38,722 nt of DNA, taken from the NCBI GenBank assembly GCA_030267965.1, contig BRYA01000912.1, positions 1 through 38,722 on the forward strand, in the 5' to 3' direction. This stretch comes from Triparma columacea. Its lineage: Eukaryota > Sar > Bolidophyceae > Parmales > Triparmaceae. The translations under genes were made by a program, and so were the position numbers. Positions within the stretch are counted from its first letter, which is position 1. The number at the start of each line of letters is the position of its first letter. Shown one piece after another: positions 9,658 to 20,400 of this stretch. The notes beneath the pieces were generated by a model. That model had not been told where the DNA came from. It searched no databases and saw only the letters and a list, made by a program, of their open reading frames with translations.

Positions 9658-10464
9658 ATGTCGTATGTGCCGTTGCCTTCTGGTGACCTAATGTCGCATA
9701 TCGACAAGTTTGCGCCTAATACCTCCTCAATAGATGAATTCAAGGCTGAAGAATTTCCATCTGCGGACCCTGGTACCCTTGCTGAGTTTCAAGGAGGGAA
9801 CAAGGGTACATCGACAGCGGGTGGTGTCGAAGGAATGGGAAGCGATCTACTTGTTTGCCAACCATGTGATGAAGATGAGAATGTGGAGGTTGTTGCTGAA
9901 GGGAAGACCAACAGCAGGATCAAGAAGCGAAAGAGAGGAATGACGATGGAATACTACGATGAGCACGTCGACGATAATGACGAGAACGTTGACTCTTGGA
10001 ATGGTGATGGTAATGGTGTGACCTGGCACCTCTGTGAGGACTGCGACTACAAAACGAAGCGAAAAGGCCATCTCAAGCAGCATCGCGCAGCTATCCACAA
10101 TAAAAATGTGACCTGGCACTACTGTAAGGACTGTGACTACAAAGCGAAGCAAAAATGCCATCTCAAGAGGCATCGCACACTCATCCACAACAAAAACGTG
10201 ACCTGGCACTACTGTAAGGACTGCGACTTCAAAGCGAAGCAAAAATGCGACCTCAAGCAGCATTGCGCAGCTATACACAATGAAAACGTGACCTGGTACT
10301 ACTGTAAGGACTGCGACTTCAAAGCGAAGCAGAAAGGTAATCTCAAGACGCATCGCGCAAATATCCACAATGAAAACGTGACCTGGCACAAGTGTAAGGA
10401 CTGTGACTACAAAGCGAAGCAAAAAGGCGACCTCAAGAAGCATCGCGCTAGGGTCCACAAATGA
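9658..10464 (+). CDS. Five-finger C2H2 zinc-finger protein
   Basis: A single exon of 268 residues from ATG 9658. The first 120 residues are acidic and disordered, with a basic patch KKRKRG (about 90-95) that could be a nuclear localisation signal. Then come five 30-residue fingers of consensus NVTWHxCKDCDYKAKQKxxLKxHRxxIHN. Each has C-x2-C, x12, H-x4-H, the C2H2 zinc ligands; finger 3 keeps the ligands although its first His context changes to QHC. Family knowledge: C2H2 arrays bind nucleic acid and are often nuclear. The near-identical VTWH linker, in place of the usual TGEKP, marks a lineage-specific type. The stop follows directly after the fifth His, and a decayed sixth unit lies downstream. 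The target is unknown. Confidence 0.85.
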   Translation: MSYVPLPSGDLMSHIDKFAPNTSSIDEFKAEEFPSADPGTLAEFQGGNKGTSTAGGVEGMGSDLLVCQPCDEDENVEVVAEGKTNSRIKKRKRGMTMEYYDEHVDDNDENVDSWNGDGNGVTWHLCEDCDYKTKRKGHLKQHRAAIHNKNVTWHYCKDCDYKAKQKCHLKRHRTLIHNKNVTWHYCKDCDFKAKQKCDLKQHCAAIHNENVTWYYCKDCDFKAKQKGNLKTHRANIHNENVTWHKCKDCDYKAKQKGDLKKHRARVHK

Positions 10465-10467
10465 AAT
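10018..10467 (+). repeat. 90-bp tandem repeat encoding zinc fingers (5 units)
   Basis: Units begin at the GTG of GTGACCTGGCAC at 10018, 10108, 10198, 10288 and 10378, an exact 90-bp period. Units differ by only a few bases each, so the array has been recently duplicated or homogenised. Confidence 0.9.
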
Positions 10468-10473
10468 AAAACC

Positions 10474-10572
10474 ATGACCTTGGCAATACTTTGAGGAACT
10501 GAGACTAACAAAGCGAAAGAAGAAAAAGCGGAACCTCAAAAACGACATGGCGCCTCAGTGGACATGGCACAT
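10474..10572 (+). pseudogene. Decayed sixth (and start of seventh) zinc-finger unit
   Basis: Ten bases past the zinc-finger stop codon the sequence still follows the 90-bp unit: ATGACCTTGGCAATACTTTG corresponds to the VTWHYC segment, then ACAAAGCGAAAGAAGAAAAA and GAACCTCAAAAACGACATGG correspond to the KAKQK and LKKHR segments, with several indels. A second GTGGACATGGCAC block at 10558 looks like the start of a further unit. No frame crosses it intact, so it is a broken remnant of a once longer array. Confidence 0.7.
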
Positions 10573-10924
10573 CAATGCACTAAATACATTTTGTTTTCCT
10601 TGTAAAGCCAAAAATGTGCTGATTAAATTCACGAATCATCCCCCTCCCCTATGTCGTCGCCATTTCGCTCCCTCTTGTCCGAATAAGTTTGTTTTTTAAT
10701 CTCTGAAAATATTGGTTGGATTTTTTGAGTAACCATTCTTCCTTTTCCCTCATTTTTAGTCATCCACTTTATGTTCCACACCCAAAACTGACGCATTTGA
10801 CGCAAATCAATCAGATCACAGAGCATTTAATCATCCATCTCAATCCATATAACATAGTCTTATAGCATCTAAGTGTTATTAGAGTCCAAAATAAGTCTCC
10901 TCAATCATCCCACAACATCGACAA
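10573..10924. other. Intergenic between zinc-finger and TFIIS-M/SPOC genes
   Basis: AT-rich DNA with no supported coding frame. A 65-codon minus-strand frame at 10629-10826 has no recognisable domain. It must contain the 3' end of the zinc-finger gene and the promoter of the plus-strand gene starting at 10925. Confidence 0.5.
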
Positions 10925-13900
10925 ATGGACAATATGGAGAATACAATTCCACAACCTCTACCACAACCTTCTACACTAACACCTACACTAACATCTACCC
11001 AAACCTACACCCCATCCATCCCCCATCCCCCATTACCCCCATCACTCCCATCTCCCTATACCCCTCTCCCACCTCCTCCCCCCGTCTTACTAATCCCCAT
11101 AAAACCCTCCCCCTCCAAGCCCCGTTTCCAGTCCTCATCTCTCGTACAAGTCCACTACGACAAGGACGGCCCTGACGCAGGTTGGTACGAGAGCGTGGTT
11201 AAAAGATTCAACAGTGATACGGAACTTGAGATTGTTTATTTGGATAGTGAGGGGAAGGAGGAGAGCGGTGATACTGTTAGCTTAGAGAACGTCAGGTGAG
11301 GGAGGTGGAGGAAGGAGGAGGAAGGAGGAGATTTTATCTTCTTCCTCCTATATTGATTCTTTCTCCTATATCAATTTTATCTTCCTTCTCCTATATCTAA
11401 CCCCAGCCCCCCCTCCCTTCCCAGGTGGAGTTTAAAGGAGTGCTGCAAGCACCGCGATGTGTTCTCCCCCAAGGCTTCCCTCCCCCAGTCTCGTTCCCGC
11501 ATCTCCCGTCTGCTTTGGATAATGCATGACTTCAAGTCCAAGGTCTCAAGCGGTCACCCTGGTTATGAGGATGAGGTTATGGACGAGAAGATTGTCCAGG
11601 GGCTGATTAATGCCAAGGAGCATTTGGAGGAAAGGAGTTGGATGGAGGCCGTAAGGGATAGGGCTAAGGAGCTCTCAAGCATTCCTGAAGTACAAGAACA
11701 AAATAGGATCCTTATCTCAAATGAGGTGTGCAGGAATAAGGGATACCTACAGTCGGTTGGACTACTAGCGAACGCAATTAAGCTGGAGATGGAGTGTAGG
11801 CAGAGCCTGAGATCGGGGGACTGGAGGAGGGTCAAGGAAGTCGTTAAAAAGGCACACAAACAGGTGAGAGTGACAGAAATAATACGATTAAAAAAGGAAC
11901 ACACGACGACAAAAGCGTACAGCTAACAATGAGCCGCCGCCCATCACTGCGACCCCTCCCCATCCCCCTTCACTCAGGGTATAATGGCTCAGGCCCACAT
12001 GCCGTCTGTTGAGTACGGTCGCGGTAAGCTGGTGGACTCATCAAACTACAAGAAGTTCTTCCAAACCGTCGAGCTTTACTACCGTGGCTACCCCGCCCCA
12101 CCCCCCGCCGGGGGAACCGACCCAGTCGTACATTATAAGTCTTTGCATGAAGTGCTTACAGGGTTCCACGAACTCCTAAAGGAAGCGTGCGAGCTCCCTG
12201 AAGGGGTTGGGAGGGCGCAGGTTGAGCTGACTGAGATGCGGGATAAGGTTAAAGTCTACTCACTCGGAGCGCTCTGTTCGGCTGTCGTAATGGCGAGCGA
12301 GAGGAGGAGGATAAGGGAAGACGCTTGTGAGGTGTTCAAGAAATATAGAGGGGAGTGTAAAAACGTCAAGGATATGCTCGAGGCTATTATCGTTGAAACA
12401 GAGACACAACCATCACCGCAGATTCCTATCCTCATTATCTGCTACGGCTCCTCAACATCCGTTCAAAGGATAATCGAGTCAACACCATACCCATACCTAT
12501 CCTCAACCCCAGCTGTACACCCTGCAACGTTAGTAAGCTTAGCTGAGGAGGCACATCATATCTCAACCTCCGTTGCCGCATACGTAGCCTCAAACGAGGA
12601 GGTGATATCCAACGCTAAAACAGCCGCCGAGGTAGAGGCTGTATATAAAGGTATTGTAGATGCAGGTAGGTATAGCGAGGGACTTAGGAAACTAAGGGGT
12701 GATAACGATCTATTACCTAGACCTGACGAGGTTGAGTGGGCTACGGAAGAAGCAAAGAAAGCTGCTAGGATATGCTGCGGGAGCTGGGGGGCGCTGACGG
12801 TTAAGTATAACGGAATTTTAGAGTGGAGTGGAATGTACGATGATAAGATTAGGAATAAGGATGGGATGACGGGACTGGAGGAACTTTTGGGACTGAAGAA
12901 TGAGGTTATGATGAAACCGAAGGATATGGAAGAGGTGCTTGAAGGTAAGTAGAGAGGGGGATGGGAAAGTGATTAATATGGGGGAAAATAGATTGTAACT
13001 AACAACAACAATTCGCTGTTTACGTCTTTCGCTTTTCCCACCTGCTCAGGTATTATCAAGAGGCTTCAATCAGCCTGCTCGAAGGCCACTAAAATAATCG
13101 ACGCAATGAAGAGACCTCTCGACACCATGGTTCTATCAGACGTTAATAATCTCAAACAGACCGTGGAATCTGAGCTTATACCGGCCTTTGAAGTTGCGGG
13201 GAAGGGGAGGTTTAAAGTCTCGTCTTGCGTAACGGATAGTGGGAAGGCGGCGGAGTGGATGGAGGGGACGTTTAAACTCTTTGGAGGAGGACCTGATATG
13301 ATAGGTGGAGCTGATGAGGTTACGAGAATGTGGGAGGAAGTTCCAGTCTGTCTTGTGAAGAAGGAACTGGGTGAGGAGGGGGTCCTCAGGGAGATCTACG
13401 AGGCCGCGGTCTGGGGGTACAAGATGGGGGAAATAATGGAAGGGAAGGGAGCTGTGAGGGAGAAGGAATTCGAGGAGCACAGGAAGAGGATACCGGTTTT
13501 CCTACAAATGAACGAAGAGGAGGAGAAGAAGGAGGTAGACGCCGCGGAAAGCAGCGACGGCGCAGCCGCATCGATAGGTAGTATTAAGAAGTCCGTTTTC
13601 AACCTAGCTCGACATGCCTGGAGGGAGTCAGTCGTAGTGGCAGAAACTTCTGCCTCAATTAAATCCAAGTGCAACGAGCTGGTGAGGAGGTTCCAGGACC
13701 CCCAGGCGGAACAACCGACCATCGACGAGGTCGAGGATACCATCAAGAGTTATAATGAGCACAGCGTTAGAGTGGACGTCGGGGAGGTAAGCAATTGGGC
13801 AGGTTGGGGTGCCAAGCACAGGCGGATCCTTTTTAACTCTCCACTAACACGGCCGCGCTCCCACTCGCAGAGGGTGGAGAAGATCAGGAAGGAGTGCGAG

Positions 13901-16900
13901 TGGGGGAGGGTCTACGGCCACCTGGGAGAGGTTGTCAACGCACCGCCCGGCGCGTCAGTGGTCAAGGCCGAACCGAGCGAAATTAGAAAGGCCAGCAAGG
14001 AAGGCTTAGAGATCGGGGAAGACTTTTATAACCCCAAGGTCGGGGAAATCTTCAAGGCCGTCCACGAGGCTTACGAGAGGTACACAACTTGGGAGGACCG
14101 GGTGCTCGAGATAACGGCCAGGAGCTCGAGGGTAAAGGAGAAGCCCAGTACGTCCGCTGAGGAGCTGGAGGAACTGATCAACAACCCCGTCGTCCAGCAA
14201 GTGAACTGCGCAAAGATGGCCGACCTGTACGTCCTCAAAGACATCGTGAACGGTATCGACGGGGACATCAAGGAATTCATGATCGATAAGCAGAAGCTCA
14301 CGCAGGACAAGACGGGCGTGACTCTCGCTAACTTGAACAGCGACCCCGTATTTGTTCCTGCCCCAATGGCCTCCACACTGCCCAACTCGGAGACGGACAC
14401 GCTCGCGGGACTCAAGATGAAGAGCGTTAGCACAGCGGAGATGGACAAGGTGAGGAGTACATGGCCGAAGCAAAGAGTAGGGAGAGGCGCGAAACCACCC
14501 ACCAGCTAACACCAACGCTAATTTCTCATAACCGAAGCTTCATGACAAGATTGACATAGTCAATGTCATGACGCCCTTCATTGATGCGTTCTATTGGTAC
14601 CATGCCAGTATCAACTGGCTCTTGGAGCTCTGTGGCAACTTCAACTTCAAGACAATAGCACCAGGGAGGGTCGCAAGGGGGAAAGGCGGGGAGAAGGTTA
14701 CTGCCTATTCGGCAGAAAGGATCCTCCACAGTGGGAAGGAGCTGATGTATTGGCTCGATGACAACATCGCTGAGGTGTTTCAGCTGGGCGGAGATGCCAC
14801 CGCCAGGGTCGCCTACGACCAAGATGAGGACCAAGCGACTGTCGAGAATCTCCCTTCCTCCTACCTCCTCCACCGATTCGTCAAAACTTACAACGGGCTG
14901 AAAGCGGACTACAAGAGGGCATACGAATGGGAACAAAAAGCCGACGTACTCATAGACGCGAGGACGAAGAACGAGATCACCAAGATGCTCAAGGGAAATC
15001 TACCAGAGGAACTCTTCGACAACGTGAAAGGTGAGAATAGAAGGAAAAGTGGAGAACGTGACTATTTCAGTTCATCTAACCTTACCTCACAATCACGAAC
15101 ACAAACAAAACGCTCGCTACCCCCAAAACAGCCCACATCGATCTTGGGAAGACGCTAGTTCTGGAAGTCGACCCAAACACGCGGGAGGTCCTCAAGGACA
15201 TCGTTGACCCGATGAGGCAGTACTCGCAGGAAAGTGAAGACGAATTCTCGTCAGATGAAGATTCCGAATCCGACTCGGATTCTGACGACGATATGGTGGA
15301 CGACGTTTCCGAGTTCAAAGGGCGTCGGGAAGCCAAGAAAGCAGCCAAGAAGGAGAGGAAAAATAAGAGGAGGATTTTAAATGCAACGTCCTCGGCATCC
15401 AAACATCGGAAGAAACCCCAGTCATCTAGAACTCACCCCCCCCCAAACACGATATTGCGCCCGCCTTCCCCGAGAACAATATTCAATAACGACAAGGTCA
15501 GCATAGCAAAGATCGAGGCTTTCTTTTCCGATCTTAAGCCACCTTTCCCCGAACCGACAAAGGGCGCGCTCCCTAAGAACTTTTTTCGCTTCGTCAAGAA
15601 TAAGCCTTTCAGGGAGAGAGCAAAGTGCATGCTTGAGAAAACTCTGATGAAGTACATGACGACGAACCTGAAGGTCGACGAGGAAGACGGCGAGTGCAGT
15701 GCGTACGCAGTCGCGATTGCCTGGGAGCTCGAGGGCGAGATCTACAAGCTGCACCCCTCGGAGCCCCCGTACGTAGTACCCACTGAAGGGTACAGGAACA
15801 AGTTTGCTGCGATCAAGTCGAACCTCGACAATCCAAAGAACTTGCTACTCTGTGGAAGGGTACTAACGGGGGAAATGCCGCTATCTAAGCTGGCTTCCAT
15901 GACGGCGAAGGATTTGGCGAGCGAGGAAATGAAGAAATTCAGGAATGAAAGGGAGGAGGCATATACGAAGAACAGGGTCTTTGGTGCCGAATCTTCTGCC
16001 GCAAACGGAGTAGAAGAAGGGGACGAAGACGGCGATGGTACCAAAGCTGCTGCTTCGAGAGTCGACGCCGAAGCGCCAAAGCCGAAGCCCCCTAGTCCAG
16101 CACCTCCCAGCATGCCCCTGCTTCCAACCCAGCCAGTCTTCAGGCCCCCCCCCAAGGTCAAACAGCTCCCCCGCCTCCCTCCCTCTCCTCCCTCCTCGCC
16201 CAGGCGGGGAAAGCGGCCTTCCTCCTCCTCCTCCTCGAGCAGCGACAAGAGGGACAAGAGGAAAAAACAAAGGAGGTCTGGACAGTCAGACGGTGAAGAG
16301 CAAGAGGTAAGCCCAAAAACGCATTGGTTCTTGCTGCAAGAGTCGACCACTTTGTGCAATTTATGAAAGACGACGCTTTATCTTCGACACTAACACACCT
16401 TGTGGTCTATTGCACGTCGCTTTGTCGCGCAGGACGAAGAATTTGAAGAAGACTTCCAAATTGTCCCCGAGGTCGGCTCGTCCCTTACTTTCGCAGTACT
16501 AAAATGCAAAGAGGACGCCCAAGGAAAGTTCGAGATGAAGTACCTACACGCAAGGGAGAAGTCCTTTAAATTTCACCTTCAGGCGCCAATTTTGAGACAG
16601 AGGATCCCTAAGATCAGCAGCAGACTCAAGAGTGTGTTTGAGGTGAACAGGCCAAGACACAAAGATTGCGTTACTTTCCTAAAATCCAAGATGCAAAGTG
16701 GAAGGTACGAGCTCGTTCCGCTCAAGATCAACGTAGAGCACGACCCTAAAGAAACTGATAGAGAGAACTTCGAAATGGTTTGCAAGGACCTCGAAGACCA
16801 CGGCAGGCTTGGCCTCGTCTCCACGAAGAAAAAGGAAATCAACATCTACCTTGTTCCGCCCGCTTTAGCTGGCTCCTACGATTGCCTCAAGGAGATGACG

Positions 16901-17428
16901 TTAAAGGGCAAATCGGGAACGATGTGGGGTATTTTCGTCGTAAAGAAGAAAGAGATGCAGGTGAGAAAGGAATGAGAGCCACAAAGTCCTAACATAGTTA
17001 TCATTAAAAAAAAGGAAGCTAACTCCCTTCGCTTGCAGTGGACGGAGCCCTCGAACCGCAAGAATAGGGTTTCCCTCTCAAGGGGCGCTAGTCCCATCCC
17101 TCCCCCTCCCCATTTGCCCCCGGCTCCGCTCCCTTCCACCACCGCTGCCACGTCCTTCGATAGCATTGATATCAATTCCATTCAATCTTCCCTAAGCATT
17201 CTCCAGGGAGCCCCCCCTGCCCCAGTCCCCTCCATGCAGAGCTTCGATGCTCTCCCTCAAAGCTTCGACTTGCTGCCCCCAACTGCCCGCCACCCCCAAC
17301 AGCAGCAATGGCAGCATGCGTGGCAACACCAACGTGCCAACCCCCCCCCCCCCCCGCCGCCCCAAGATAGGCGAAATTACCCTCCCTCTTCTTATCCACC
17401 ATACCCACCGCCCTCCCAAAGGAAATAA
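10925..17428 (+). CDS. Tudor-like / TFIIS-M / SPOC-like nuclear protein (Bye1/PHF3/DIDO-like)
   Basis: Nine exons: 10925-11295, 11425-11863, 11978-12944, 13050-13786, 13871-14449, 14538-15030, 15132-16306, 16433-16960, 17039-17428; introns 78-129 nt; 1892 residues. Order: Pro/Thr-rich leader (1-75); Tudor/Agenet-like beta domain (about 75-130; VQVHYDKDG...AGWYESVVKRF); long helical region (about 150-1190), distantly reminiscent of the KDM5 PLU-1 domain; acidic SDSDSDDD stretch then a KKAAKKERKNKRR basic patch; TFIIS central-like domain (about 1335-1480; LDNPKNLLLCGRVLTGEM, MTAKDLASEEMKKFRNE); Ser/Pro-rich linker; SPOC-like domain (exon 8; DLEDHGRLGLVS, INIYLVPP); Pro/Gln-rich tail. Yeast Bye1 and animal PHF3/DIDO join PHD, TFIIS-M and SPOC and bind RNA polymerase II; here a Tudor-like module replaces the PHD. 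A role in transcription elongation is inferred. Intron 4 (84 nt) has no stop and keeps frame. Confidence 0.8.
13787..13870 (+). other. Stop-free, frame-preserving intron (intron 4)
   Basis: 84 nt (28 codons) with donor GAG|GTAAGC, branch-like CACTAAC, and acceptor CACTCGCAG. It contains no in-frame stop, so the frame reads through. Removal joins DVGE to RVEKIRK. The consensus elements make it a real intron, but retention would give a protein 28 residues longer. Confidence 0.7.
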
Positions 17429-17480
17429 AAAATTCGAAATGTGGTTAGGGTTTTCAAAACTACGTGCTATCTTTTCTTTC
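17429..17480. other. Short convergent spacer
   Basis: Only 52 bp separate the stop codon of the plus-strand TFIIS-M/SPOC gene from that of the minus-strand START-kinase, so their 3' UTRs almost certainly overlap as antisense transcripts. Confidence 0.6.
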
Positions 17481-20400
17481 TCATCGCTCGTTATTGTTTT
17501 TTTTGGCCCCTTTCGTGTGAGCGCGCCATTCGCTCGATAGAGAAGACAGTAGTCCGTGATTGGGTATCTCTTTCTCCTCCCCTTTGATTTTGTAACTACT
17601 CACTGGCTTTTTTCGAGCGAACCGTCTTAATTCCTCGGCTGGTGGGTTTTTCACCCTGAAGCCATTTTCGTCAAAGAAGGGATCCACGTAGTTGATGTCA
17701 AGGTATCTATCCCACTCACCCCTTTTCTTTCTACACAAGGCTTCGTTGAGGTCTGTCAGGAAGCCGGACATGGCTTGGTAGTCGTCGTTATTGACAAAAT
17801 TCACAAGGCCGTCTTGCCAGGTCATTCTGGAACTAAAGCTTGCTATACAGGATTTCCCATCCAAACAGGGCTCAATCAGAATTGTAGAAAGAACCTTAAT
17901 CTTGAGCATCTCCGACTTCTGTTTTTCCAGTGTCTTCAACACTACGCAGTACGTGCCCTGGCTAACCTCGTGCCATAACAAGCGCATGTTGAAGTCCTTC
18001 GCAAATATAGGGAAGGAGCCGATCGTCTTTGCCCACGCGAACATGACAACATGATGGTGTTCATTGATCTTTTCAAGGATCTTGCGGCGTCCGTCCTTAT
18101 TAATCCAACCCATGTAGCTTCGTTCAGGATGCGTCCACTGGAAAACCAACTCGTTGACTTCCCAAGGCACATGGTCCATTTTCTGAGACGCAAAGAAAGT
18201 CGAAACCGTCTTGCCTTTGACCTTAGAAGAGTTATGATCGTATGCGAAGGATGCCTCATTGCTGCGTCTTTTCTTCGTCATGAGATCCCCTAGCCCTTCT
18301 TGAAGAATTTCTTGCTCAAACACTGTGAGCTCCGTGGTGGGTCTCAGCGTGTACTCCATGTGTTTAAGATTCTGGACTATTGGCGCTTTCAGCCCATTCC
18401 AGTCACCGATGATTTTGCAAATTTCAGAAAAAGGAGGCCTCACGCTTTTGTCGTCGGCCCAGCAGGAGGACACAAGAGATTCAATTACAGGGAATTGCTG
18501 TCTCCATATCTCAGGAAGCTTCGGACGCCAACCCCCCACGATTTTCTTTATCATCTTAGCCTCGTCGAAGGAAGAGGACACGCCTTCAGGAAATTCCAGA
18601 AAAAGATCTCGAAGCCTACCCGACATTGCGATGTCAGCAAGGACACAACCGTAGCTATATATATCGCACTCACTCGTGAACCTTTCGCCTCTGAGTACCT
18701 CTGGGGCCATGAAAAACTTTGTCCCAACCAACTCAGTCTCTTCGAAAGGAACTTTTTGGACGGCAGAAGCTGCTGAATCACCAAAGTCGCTAAGCTTCAC
18801 AACCCCCCATTCCGTCAACAGAACATTGGTGGTCTTTAAATCCCTGTGCAGTATTGGCGTCGATCTAGTGTGCAAATAGTTCATGGCCGAAGAAATGCAA
18901 TGCGCGAATTTCCACTTTGAACCCGTCCAGTCCAAGAAGGGGTGGCTCGTCATAAAATTCAATAGGTTGCCCGACTTTGCATACTCAAGTAGCATACAAA
19001 GCTTAGGGAACTCGACAACAACGCCCTCAAGCTTTAAAATGTTGGGGTGCTGAAGGTTGGCCATAAGTTCAATTTCTGCAAGGAATCGGAGCATCTGCTT
19101 GGTAGAAGTGCCGGCCATCACAAGCTCCTTAACCACAATTATGTCGTCTCTGTATCGAGCCATGGTCACGACAGCGGAACTTCCTTTCCCGACCTTTGTC
19201 ATGAACTCAATATCATCGTATTTGATCGAATTTTGGAACTTCTTGTGAAGCTTGTGCTTCCGCCTTTTGAAGATCTTCTCCGCATCAAGGTAAGCAAGCT
19301 TAGCGGGTTGCAATTCCTGGTCTGCAAGCTTCTTTTCCCAGCGCATATATTTGTTGTGCTCGTGCTTCCATAAGAATGAGAACTCCATCCTATCCAAAAA
19401 ACTCTTGAGATTATCAACGTTCATCCAGTATGAGACGATGACACCTATGGTTGTCAATGTGAGGATTGCATCGAACAGGGCAGAGGTGTAATTATGCATC
19501 GCTTCTCGTTCTACATCTACTCTCATTGCCATCACAAATACGCTTTTGGTCAAGTGATTAGGTGAATCGTGTAGGTTTTTGCACGCGACTTTTATAATCA
19601 CAATCATAGTCAGATAGACAATATTGCGCATTCTGGTAGAGAGGAGCAGAAGGAAATCTCTGAGGAAGAGGCACGCGAAAAAGAATGTGGGACTCATCAC
19701 TAGGTAATAGTACATGCTATTAAAGTGATGGAACTCATACAGAAATTGGAAAGTGTAATGGGTGGCTTGGCCGAGAAAGAGTGAGCAGATTACCGAGAGC
19801 CGTACACCGAACCAAGCTCGGTCGAAGGAGGAGAAAAGCTGCGCAAAGAGTCGCGAGCGTAAGTGCGTAAACGTCGAAAATATGGAAGGATTAGCAAAGC
19901 CAGTCGGAAGCGCCACCCGCAATTACTCTTCTCACCTGTTGAGTTGCCATCTTCTTGACAGCGAGTGATTTCTTTCCGCCAAATGCTCTCCTGATCTTAT
20001 TCACACACTCAACCATTGGTGGTACGGAAGAGATCATAAGATAATAAGGGCAAACGAGAGACATTTGGCAAGCAGCAAAGAGGAAAGTAATTTCCAAAAA
20101 GGAAGAGTGTCCGTTTCGGTGTGGTTCTGCTTCTTCGTCATGGCTTACGTAATCGGCGTAGATCCCGAATGATACGTAGCAAAAGGAGCTGAAGTTTAGT
20201 AAGATGAAAGGCAATCCGAAGGCCTTCTTGGCATCCTTCACGCTGCAGAAAAATCGGACCATTTTGAAGAGGTCGTATTCTAGAAATTTTTGAGTTTCTA
20301 TGATTTGGGAGCTGTAAGGGGAGGGGAAAAGCGAAGGGTATCGCAGATTGATCTGAGTTTGTTGATGCGCTCCCAATGCTCACGTAATCGTATATCAGTC

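Noticed and set aside
9847..10548. Long minus-strand frame (233 codons) opposite the zinc-finger array
   Set aside because: It is the antisense of the 90-bp repeats; its translation is just the mirrored repeat (VVPGHVFIVD units) with no domain, while the plus strand has perfect C2H2 ligands.
15742..16359. 205-codon minus-strand frame with Ser/Gly-rich stretches
   Set aside because: Antisense of the TFIIS-M-like exon and Ser/Pro linker; no domain or splice support.
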